64,000 nucleotides of DNA from Phanerodontia chrysosporium (taxonomy: Eukaryota; Basidiomycota; Agaricomycetes; Polyporales; Phanerochaetaceae). Positions 55,643 to 64,000 of this stretch are shown here, in pieces (position 1 is the first letter of the stretch; the number at the start of each line of letters is the position of its first letter). The stretch spans positions 744,001 to 808,000 of the forward strand of contig MJGA01000003.1 in assembly GCA_001910725.1 (NCBI GenBank), given 5' to 3'. The position numbers were made by a program, and so were the translations under genes. The notes under the pieces are model-generated. The model did not search any database. It was not told where the DNA came from and saw only the letters and a list, made by a program, of their open reading frames with translations.

Positions 55643-57581
55643 ATGGGCCTCCTCCGCCCCGCCACACCAGGCTTTTTGGTTACCCTCGCAGCCGCCGTTC
55701 TCCTCGCGATCGTCTCCTTCTCTGTCCCATACTTCAAGTCCATCTTCTTCCTCAAGGCCTCGCTTTCCGACCAGGGAATCAATGGCTCAATCACCTTTGG
55801 CACTCTAGGATATTGTCTGGAACTCCCTAACGGGACGACCTGCACGAAACCAAAGATTGGTTACGAGCTCGGTATGCCACAGCGTCCTGCGGTCCTCCTA
55901 GTCTTTCCTGATACCGCTCTGCACTAGATATCAATGCTCTGGTGGGCAATCATCTCCCAATCCAGATTCCGCAGGTTGTCGTCAAGTGGATCACATACGC
56001 CCTCGTCCTGCACATCGTCGGGCTCATCCTCGCTGCGGTATCCGCATTCTTCGGTCTCCTCGCTCATGTACGCGAGTTCTCCATGACCTGCTGCAGTACC
56101 TGCATATCCGGCTTCGGAGCCGCCGTCACGCTCGTTGCCTTCATATTCGACCTTGCCTTCTTCTTCATAGCCAAGTCGCGCATCAATGCGGTGAAAGGGG
56201 GATCAGCCTCCATGGGAATCGCGATCTGGATGACCCTCGCTGCATGGCTGCTACTGTTCTTTGCAGGTTGTTTCTTCGGTCTGGGACGGTGCTGTATATC
56301 GAGACGTCCTCGTGAACACGAGAAGCGCAAACCCAGCGTTGACGATGCGTACGCGGAGCAGATGCGCTTGGATGCAGTCAAAGCAGAGGCAGATAGAAAG
56401 GCTAGGCAACAAAGGTCTGAGGTCGGACTTCCTGCCTTCCAAGAGTACGAACAGACCAAGCCTCTCACCGCCGATCCGGAGGAGTATATCGATGACGGGG
56501 AACAAATTCTTCCCTACCGTCCCCACCAGCAGAGCCCACCTGGTGGAGGCGCAGGCGTGGGTGCAGGTGTGGCTGCATACAACAGGAACGGCGTCTCGCC
56601 GCCCACAGGGGCCTACGCTGGGGGATACACCCAGGCACCCCCGGGCAGCCGTGCAATGGACGACTACTACAATCAACGGCCGAGCCAACCCAATGCATAC
56701 CCGCCGCAGCCTCGTCGCCAGACAAGCGGTCACACTCAGTCGTCTTCGTCATACTCTCAGTCTTCGTATCACGCAACGAGCTCACCTGCACCTCCCGTGC
56801 CTACCATTCCTCCTCCTCCATCGAGCAATAGTGCAGGAGGCGCCGCCTACCTCGTTCCAGGTGCGGCATACGGCCACAGCCAATATCCCTCTGCCGCCTC
56901 ACAGCAGCCCTACGGCCATGATGCCCGTGGCGCAACATGTAAGTCTACCATTGTGTGCGAATTCCTTGGCGTTGAATTTTGTTTGCAGACCATTCCGCAG
57001 CTTCACACCAGCAATTTACCTCCGACTACTCTGCCTACCACCCTGATCAAGACCGCAACTTCAACGCCGATACCTACAATGCTACTGCGCACATGGCTAT
57101 GCCCAGTTCTTCTTCTCCCTTCCCTGACCCATATGCGCCCAACCCTACATATTCACATCCGACGCCCGCGCCCGCACAACAGCCATATCGTGCCACGACG
57201 CAGCAACACCTCGCTGCGGAGCGCAGCTACACTCTCGGTGGTGACGGTTACGACGCTGCAGGTGCGTCAAACACGCAAGATGCTTATGCGGACGACGCGT
57301 ACTATGCGCGATACTCCGGCTCAAGCCACATGCCCTCGCCGTACTCTCCGCTGCCGACCCCAGCGCCGTCACACATCAATACGAATGTCGCGCCGACCCC
57401 TGGGCCTACCTCGGCGACCAGTCCCCGTGGCCCTCGATCGCCCAGCGTGCCGCCACAGTCTCCAGCATCGTCGCACCAGCCTCAGGGTTCGCACATACTC
57501 GAGCCCGTCTATGAGGACCAGCCTCCTGTGTACGATGTTGCGGCGGCGCAACCGCCAGGACAGTACGACACAAAACGTTAA
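55643..57581 (+). CDS. PalI/Rim9-like pH-response membrane protein
   Basis: SUR7/PalI-family membrane protein of the ambient-pH (Pal/Rim) sensing complex at the plasma membrane, about 600 residues. The start MGLLRPATPGFLVTLAAAVL gives helix 1, then the ectodomain IFFLKASLSDQGINGSITFG and YCLELPNGTTC, helices 2-4 WITYALVLHIVGLILAAVSA, GFGAAVTLVAFIFDLAFFFI and IAIWMTLAAWLLLFFAGCFF. The ectodomain has the family's paired cysteines. The tail of about 400 residues is Pro/Tyr/Gln/Ser-rich (GAYAGGYTQAPPGSRAMDDY) and ends SHILEPVYEDQPPVYDVAAA, a PPxY-containing end expected to recruit Rsp5-type ligase. Three exons. Joins without frame correction. Confidence 0.88.
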
Positions 57582-57805
57582 TGGACACTTCTTGTGCTGT
57601 AGTTTGCTTCTGTGCACCTGTCCGACTTGTACTTCCCTCTTTAGTTTCCGAGACGCGTCGTGTGTAGTCTGCTCGTGTACGTTACGATTCTTCCATACCC
57701 ACGATTCGTTTCTCTTGTTTCACGGACCCTCTCGCTTTGACGACCTTAGTAACGATACAATTCGCTCTTGGTTCTACCCTATCTGTAAAGACAGAGTGGA
57801 TTTAG
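57582..57805. other. convergent 3' region
   Basis: 224 bases between PalI and agmatinase stops, probably holding both poly(A) sites. Confidence 0.5.
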
Positions 57806-59442
57806 TTACAGTTCATCTTTGGCGGGCACCCAGGTGCGCTGCGGCTTGGGCGGCACCGGGCTGAGCAGCATCGACAAGAAGTCGTGCACGAGGTCTGCTG
57901 CGGCGATGCCGGTGATTTCAGCTGCGGAGGTGTCAGGTGAGGGCACAAAGTGAGAGACATGGAAGCCATACCATGGTCATATGCCGGGGCGACCTCAACG
58001 ATATCGGCTCCTCTGCAGGTTCATTGCTTCAGCGCAGCTGACACGACGCAAACGAAGGATGGACGCTCACACAAAGTTAAGGCCAGCAAGGCCGCGAATG
58101 ATTCGCTTCACCTCACGCGTTGTCCAGCCTCCCGCTTCCGGAGTTCCAGCTAGGGCGATGTCAGCCTGGTCCTGCGGAACGAACGGCAATACTTACTGGC
58201 TGGAGCCAGGCCAGGGTCTGTGAGAACAGTCAGATACAGGATATGCAACCAGAATTCTATCACTTCCCGATGACATCGATATCCAAGCTGCGGCGGGTAG
58301 CAGTCAGACACGTTTTACGGGACGTTTAGGTACAATATAGATTACCTGAGATAGACAGGACTGTCGCCCACTCGTTCGCGAATGCGTTTGATGATGTCGT
58401 TCACACCATGGTCGTCGATATCGTCAGCGCTGATCAGTTTGAAGCCGACGGCATCATCGTTCTCGAGGTCGGCGGTACCCTGTACGGCCGTCAGTCCAGC
58501 CATGTTTATGGGAGCGGAGATTGCGGCGTACCGCGAGCTTGCACCGAATACCAGCATGAACGCTAGTATTCGTCATGAGCTTTTCTTCATGTGCAAGGTA
58601 AAAGAAGGTGCCATGGGTGACTCGTGACTGCTCTGAGGCCTGGCCAGGATAGGCCGGCCATGTATCGAGGTGCGCGTCGAAATGAATGACCGACACCGGG
58701 CCATAAACCTTGTTCAGGGAGCGTAAAATCGGTAGCACGATAGTGTGGTCACCACCCATGCTGTCGGAGACGTAGGTCAATATCTAAGCAATGACCACAA
58801 ACACACAGAAACCCACGTAATGATTCGAGGGTGCTCTTTTCCGTCCTTTGCGAGTGTCGAGGTAATCCCCGGCGCAGACTGGTCGTGGTTCGCCACAGGA
58901 CGGGCAAGAAGAGTCGAGTACGCGACTTCCATCTGGTCAACGGCTAGTGCATTATCAAACGGTGTCACAGGGACCTACACGATCCTGTCAGCCTAGCATA
59001 GCGAAGTTGAGACAAAGGACATGCGCACGTCACCACAGTCCATGATCTTGTAGCCGAGTGTATATGGGTTGAGGCCCCAAGCGAGGGTATAACCTCGGGT
59101 CTCCCTCTGTCGGCGACTTCCAGAGCGGATCGCATAGGGACCAAAGCGAGCCCCAGGACGGTACGTCACAGCAGTGTCGAACGGCATCCCGAGCAGCGCG
59201 ATGTCGAAGTCGTTCGAGTCATCCTCGAGACAACGAGCGTACGGGACATGCGAGAATGATAGTGGGCCAGAGAACGGCTGGTCAATCTGGGGCCCGTACT
59301 TCTCCAGCCATGTCTGGCTTCCCAGCGCAGGAGGCAAGTCAAAGCCGCTGCCGGTGAGCGGGAGTTGATCGTGCTCGTGAGTCGCGTGCGCGCTGGCAAG
59401 CTGTGCCAACGCGAGAGCAGACAGAACCCAGTAGAGTGACAT
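57806..59442 (-). CDS. secreted agmatinase/arginase-family ureohydrolase
   Basis: Mn-dependent ureohydrolase with a signal peptide, MSLYWVLSALALAQLASAHA, so secreted or vacuolar rather than cytosolic. About 400 residues. Motifs in order: QPFSGPLSFSHVPYARCLED, FDIALLGMPFDTAVTYRPGA (agmatinase hallmark), FGPYAIRSGSRR, IITMGGDHTIVLPILRSLNK (metal His), SVIHFDAHLDTWPAYPGQAS (metal Asp pair), AVGFKLISADDIDDHGVNDI, SLDIDVID and PGLAPATGTPEAGGWTTREV, ending LSPVPPKPQRTWVPAKDEL. Introns of about 50 bases. The donor after SLDIDVI reads GG where GT is expected (58266-58267); restoring one T gives GTGAAG, so it fits the one-base losses seen elsewhere. Possibly degrades guanidino compounds outside the cell. 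Confidence 0.87.
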
Positions 59443-59706
59443 CGTAGCACGCGTCTTGACACAAGTCAGAAAGCGTCCGGGGCTATTTGAGAGGCAGGAC
59501 AGTCCGCTATCTAGTGTGCACACATGGAGATTGGAATGAAGAATCTTCCGACTAGAACACGGGCGCCTGGGATGCTTGTGACTACACTACCTACCTCATT
59601 TGGACGACCGTGCTCACCACCATGTACCATCCCGTTTCGCTTCGAGCTTACGACCATATTCAGGTCCAAATCATCGCAGAACATACATATGCTACACGCG
59701 CCATCT
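59443..59706. other. intergenic
   Basis: 264 bases: promoter of agmatinase and end of the trefoil-like gene. Nothing else seen. Confidence 0.45.
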
Positions 59707-60748
59707 TCACCGCGGGATATCGAGTGACGCTCCCGTACGACTCTTGTGTGCGCGGAGCGGAACAACCTGCCACTGCCGCCTCGCCTTTGCTCTCTCGCCC
59801 ACGACGTGCTCATCTTCCTTGGCAATCCCGATAACGCGTACCTGGCGCCACTTCTCGGGCGAGTCATCCACCTCGCCCTCCTCGGAACGCTCCTGCTCGA
59901 GGATCTCATCCTCCCTGAGGTCAATGTCGCCGCTGTCGAACACCTGGTCTGGACGTGGGCTTGCCGGCGATGCGTACCCAAACAGCGAGAAGGGCGCAGA
60001 CACCGCGCTGCTCAATATTGCAGACGCGTTATCGATGAGCGTGCGGGGCTTGCGCAGAGGGATGGAGGTCAGGAGGTACGTCTTGTCCTTCCAGGTGCTC
60101 AGCGCCGCTTCTCGTGTGCCGGACATCGGATAGCTCGGATCGAACGCAAAGTTGACCGTAATAAGCTGTGTCGCCGCGTCATAGGTGAAGCGAGGAAGCG
60201 GATGAGAATAGGCATTGGGGAAAGGATGCGATACGGGTCGGCGGTGGCGTAGCACCAGGCGGTCGTCTGCGCAGCCGGGATCAGTCACACCTCTGCACAT
60301 GCGTACTACGACGTCTTCAACGCACTTTCGACGTCGATCGCATGACCTGACGATCTCGAGCATAGGGCGCCAGATGTATCGATGAAGAACACCTGGGGCC
60401 AGCCCGTTAGGACGTGGAACTCGACATATGTATCTCGCATCCTGAGGTGGCCCGTACCTGATTATTGCTCTCAGGATTCCTCATGCCTATATACGAGAAT
60501 AAGAGCTCGGTTTCATCACTCTATACCAAGAAAGGTCACTTACCTTCCACGAGAGACGTCTCAGTCTCAGGCCATAGTATGAGAGGTGTACCGTCTTCAA
60601 TCAGGTCGGATTCGACATCGAGTAACCTGCCTGTCGCAACATTCCTGATGATAAAATATCCTGCAGGAAAGCCGTAAGTCTGCAGGTCCGCGTCGTTCAT
60701 CGGAGGGAGTTGCATGTTAAGAGCTGTCTCCACGGGACTGAGATGCAT
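59707..60748 (-). CDS. beta-trefoil-like conserved fungal protein
   Basis: Four exons give about 270 residues. Start MHLSPVETALNMQLPPMNDA (or the inner MQLPP at 60715), then DLQTYGFPAGYFIIRNVATG and RLLDVESDLIEDGTPLILWP, the first ricin-B-like trefoil strand pairs. A tiny exon GMRNPESNNQ joins VFFIDTSGALCSRSSGHAID, then VLRHRRPVSHPFPNAYSHPL, PRFTYDAATQLITVNFAFDP and a disordered acidic linker (DSGDIDLREDEILEQERSEE). The last part, WRQVRVIGIAKEDEHVVGER, forms another strand set. There is no signal peptide, so intracellular. Proteins of this type are frequent in Agaricomycetes, with no known function that I can name. Confidence 0.68.
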
Positions 60749-61039
60749 GTCGCAGAGCGCCGTCTTATAACGTTCAGAACTCGGGATCTAGGAACACTGC
60801 CCCTAGCCAAGCTCCCAACTATCACGTTATATATGCGAAAACCAGGTTGCCCTGAACGCTCTCTGCGGCGCAGCCATGTTATAATCTTGCTCAGATGTTC
60901 ACTGAATCAACGCAGTTACTTCCGCAGCCGGTCCTAGCAATGATCTCGACGGGAACTTGAACGTCTCCTGGGTATTGTACAACAATGGCGTAATCTACTG
61001 ATACAGGTACAAGAATCCAAAATTCTGCCGTGTCTCGCT
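60749..61039. other. intergenic
   Basis: 291 bases: promoter of the trefoil-like gene and end of the WD40 gene. Nothing else recognised. Confidence 0.45.
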
Positions 61040-63409
61040 TCACTCATCTTCGTCTGTCTCGACCCGGAAGGTACCAGGCATGGCACGCATAGCACTCCGT
61101 CGCTGAGCCCGCTCTACCCGCTCTGTGGCCTGCTGCTCCACGTAGTCTTCGAGTGAGTAGCGCATCTTGGACAGACCCTTCCATTCGTGCCGAGCGATCA
61201 CACTCGACTCGTTGGTGCCCCATCCTCCGCCCAGCCAGCCGGCACTCATGAGAATAGGTTGCTGAGGGTCCAGGGATCAATGCCCTAGACAATCGTAGGC
61301 GAGTTGACATGTACACACCTGCGAGTGCCAACTAACGTCTCGTACGCAAACCTTCCGGTAAGCGTGTCGTGGCGTAACTGTCTGCGGTTCCGACGGATCA
61401 TAGGACATTGGCATCGTCCCCGCGCGGTCGAGCACTTGCACTACCCGTCCGTCAAGCGACCAAATCTACGAGTGATGTGAGCAATCTGGGCGTATATAGC
61501 TGTGTAAGTACATACGTGGATGCGTCCATCTGCGCTTCCTGAATAGATGTACTGCTGGCCGGTCGTGTCCGCAGGGCTAAAATGACAACGAATGAGAGTC
61601 CGAAGGACCTCATGGCCGGTATATTGCATGACGCTGCAATCCTTGGGGTGCGCTTTGTATCTCGCTTTAGGATACGTTGCCCGACTAGGAGTGGATAATA
61701 AGTGCCGCACCTCGAGGACGTTGGGTGACGGTATCGACCCACCGGTAGTCAAAGTTAGGTATGCCATAATGCTTGTCTTTAACTTGCTCGAAGTCAAGGT
61801 TGCTGCGCATCTTGCGGAGGTCCCAAAGACGCAGCGCTTGGTCCTTCCCGTTCGATATAACGTATCGTCCGTCGCCTTTTGCAGACACGTAGGTTATGCC
61901 TTCGGTATGCCCTATGAGAACTCCAGAGGGCTTCGGAGAAGAACCAAGCGACCGACGATCCCTAAGGGACATATTGGCACGACTATACGAACAGAGTGAA
62001 CGCAGAGTACTTACCACACCTTGAGGAAAGTGTCATCAGAGGCGCTGACCAGAACGTTGCCAGATGCAGTGTCAGCCCAGCAGCAACTATTGATGTCGTC
62101 TTCGTGCGCTTTGATCTTCACCGTCCGCTTGTCGGCCAGCAGGTCATAGACTGATAGCCCGGTCAGCCTAGCGGCAAGATCGTACGATGAGCCACACTCA
62201 CCGAATACCATCTCTGTACCTCCCGCAATCACCTCGTTGCCGTCAGCGGAGAACTTGCAGCTCCAGACGCCATAGTGATCATCATAGCCATAGTTCCCGC
62301 CCGATCGGGGAGGGTCTGCAAAGTTGATAGGAACCTGTACGGTAGACGCATCTAACGTCGATGCCATATAGACGATATTGGACTAGAAGGTGTTGTTTAC
62401 TGTGAAATCGGGATTAAGCCAATAACGGGGTACTCACCACAGATGCATATATCATCCTTTGGTTGTCCGGACTGAGATGCGAATCAGTGATGGTCCATCC
62501 GCCAGGTTGCGCATGGATGGTCTTGATGACTTTCATAGACGAGTCATGATCATGCGCGAACAACCCGCGTGGTAACCGAGTACCGCGGTTTGAAGGAGTC
62601 CTCGGGACAATGGGGGCTGTAGTGTCGTATACGTGCAGTCGAAAGTCTAGACATCCCTTGTTAGTCAATGAATGAGGCGGTAAGTGAGGTTTGCTACCTC
62701 GGACACATGTATAATAGAACGAAGAATCTATACGTTCCAACATGACATGAGTATGTCTTCACTGCTGATATCCTGCATAGGCAAACCTGAGGAATACTGT
62801 CCAACATAGGCATTTGCGTAGTAGCTCGCAACAGCGGTACCATCCGTGTTCGGAACAATATCCTGTATCCTGTGTTCAGGAAGAGCTTTTGAGACAGCTA
62901 CACACACTTACCGTCGCGAAGTCTTCTCGATGAGGCGGGCGTATCCTGGAGCCTCGGTTAAGTAGGAATTTCGCAGCATTGCCTGCCTTGTTCCGGGAGC
63001 GGATTTGATGCTGAATCCTACCAAACTCTCCGCTAAAGAGCAAGTCAAGTCCTTCCTGCTTGGGTTCTTTGACTTCCTGTTGCCAGCGTGTTCGGGGCTG
63101 CGGAGGGGCGTGATTTCGAACAATGCGATAACCAAACAGCCCATCGCCTTCGTCTTCATCTTCGTCATCCTCCTCAATCTCCATCTCATCCTCATCTTCC
63201 TCGTCGTCCTCCCCGGGAATATACTCCTCATCTGCTTCGTCTTCTATTGTAACGGTTCCGTCACGAATGAGCTCAGCAAGAATCCGATTGATGTCATGGT
63301 CTTCGTCTAGGTTGACAGCCCCTTGACTAGGCTCTGAGCCCTCCGACGTCTGCTGTGCAGTCCCAGCAGCCCCAGCACGGGCCGCGGCTCGCCGCCTAAT
63401 TTCGACCAT
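61040..63409 (-). CDS. WD40 protein, DCAF11/WDR23/LEC14B-like
   Basis: About 560 residues in eleven exons. The N-terminus MVEIRRRAAARAGAAGTAQQ leads to a long acidic segment (EDEMEIEEDDEDEDEGDGLF), then FSGEFGRIQHQIRSRNKAGN and AAKFLLNRGSR, which match the LEC14B/DCAF11 signature. WD repeats: VASYYANAYVGQYSS, DFRLHVYDTTAP, GGWTITDSHLSPDNQRMIYA, GVWSCKFSADGNEVIAGGTE, INSCCWADTASGNVLVSASD, DDTFLKVWDRRS, GHTEGITYVSAKGDGRYVIS and ADGRIHIWSLDGRVVQVLD. It ends MRAMPGTFRVETDEDE. In animals DCAF11 is a receptor of CRL4 ubiquitin ligase; by analogy this is a substrate receptor. One 51-base intron near 62165-62216 is stop-free. Frames agree without correction. Confidence 0.88.
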
Positions 63410-63890
63410 AGCTGTTCAGGCGAGGCCCGATAACATTAGCATCACCAGTTCACAAGTGGGCATGGTGCACCGTACCGGCCAGGATATCAGTGTACGAGAG
63501 CGCGATATGCTGCTCATCGTCGGCGCCGATGCCAGTGGAATGTGTACCAGACATTCTTGCGGTCAGCCCGGCCCAGACGACGTGTAGGTAGAAAGGGAAC
63601 GTCAATGAAGCCTGGGTTTCATCCGGGGCAGATTCTCTCGATGCATGTGCTGAGAAAGCCGGCGGCAGTGGGAGTGATCGCTCGGCATGAATGACGAGTG
63701 TCTCGCCCGGCCTCCGAAGATAAGATAACCTTGGAGCGTTTATCTATAATCTGGGCTTGTCGGAGGACGCAAGTTTGGGACGGAGACGCAGTCCGCCACA
63801 CGACAGCCACAGTCTTGCCACCGCCCGCTGCAAACCAACTTTTGACTCTCCCTCACACGCATGTCCCTCTCTCCCTCGTAGCCCTTCATT
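63410..63890. other. divergent promoter region
   Basis: 481 bases between the DCAF11-like (minus) and TBL1-like (plus) genes. No gene in between is supported. Confidence 0.45.
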
Positions 63891-64000
63891 ATGACAGCAA
63901 CACGGCCATTTATTATAACTGCCGACGAGGTCAACTGCCTCATCCACTCCTACTTCCAGGATTCCGGTGCGCACCCATTCCAAACAAGTGGCTGTATGCC
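63891..64000 (+). CDS. TBL1/TBL1XR1-like LisH-WD40 protein, first exon only
   Basis: Partial gene cut by the window end. Exon 1 (63891-63966) encodes MTATRPFIITADEVNCLIHS and YFQDS, the LisH dimerisation motif of TBL1/SIF2-type corepressor subunits, and stops at a GTGCGC donor. The rest, expected to be WD40 repeats, lies beyond 64000. In other eukaryotes this protein belongs to histone deacetylase corepressor complexes (SET3/NCoR). Identification rests on this short motif only. Confidence 0.65.
   Translation, partial: MTATRPFIITADEVNCLIHSYFQDSGAHPFQTSGCM

Noticed and set aside
1..64000. CRISPR arrays, prokaryotic operons, transposase genes, tRNA or rRNA genes
   Set aside because: None seen. 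No direct repeat-spacer pattern, no recognisable integrase or transposase, and no convincing tRNA box pair; a dedicated tRNA scan could still find one.

Overview
This window is nuclear DNA of a filamentous basidiomycete, most likely a wood- or litter-dwelling Agaricomycete. Genes lie close together on both strands. Most are broken by many introns of about 45-60 bases with GT(A/G)NGT donors. The gene set is fungal-nuclear: DMC1, RPB6, an RFC small subunit, CFD1, UTP11, eEF2, PalI/Rim9, an ISC1-type phospholipase C, and secreted M35 and T2 enzymes. I reconstruct 32 complete or near-complete genes and one partial gene, all by eye from splice signals and protein similarity held in memory. No database search was run.

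Layout. 0.2-2.5 kb: TBC-domain protein. 3.1-3.4 kb: very small gene. 3.5-8.7 kb: three tandem zinc alcohol dehydrogenases on the minus strand. 9.9-11.5 kb: membrane protein. 12.6-19.0 kb: secreted deuterolysin (M35), meiotic recombinase DMC1, a double EthD-like protein and secreted RNase T2. 19.2-24.3 kb: methyltransferase, inositol phosphosphingolipid phospholipase C and an Hst3/Hst4-type sirtuin. 24.6-34.5 kb: RPB6, a two-RRM protein, an alpha/beta-hydrolase lipase and a single-pass membrane protein. 35.3-47.7 kb, all minus: RRM-like protein, CFD1, RFC, LSB5, UTP11, a FAR1-like-domain protein and a GPI-anchored PLC-like phosphodiesterase. 48.0-51.3 kb: PAP2 phosphatase and two tandem APH-type kinases. 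51.9-54.8 kb: eEF2. 55.6-63.4 kb: PalI/Rim9, secreted agmatinase, a beta-trefoil-like protein and a DCAF11-like WD40 protein. 63.9 kb to the end: first exon of a TBL1-like gene.

The strongest cross-cutting signal is about twenty apparent one-base losses, mostly in short C or G runs. They shift the frame inside otherwise well-conserved genes, including essential ones such as eEF2 and CFD1. This looks like consensus indel error rather than mass pseudogenisation, and it affects how every gene here should be read. Real biological points of interest are the ADH array, the tandem kinases, GC-AG introns, a triple ACGCG cluster upstream of RFC, a TTAGGG pair upstream of CFD1, and stop-free introns of length 3n inside functional domains. 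I did not find a convincing new multi-gene system.
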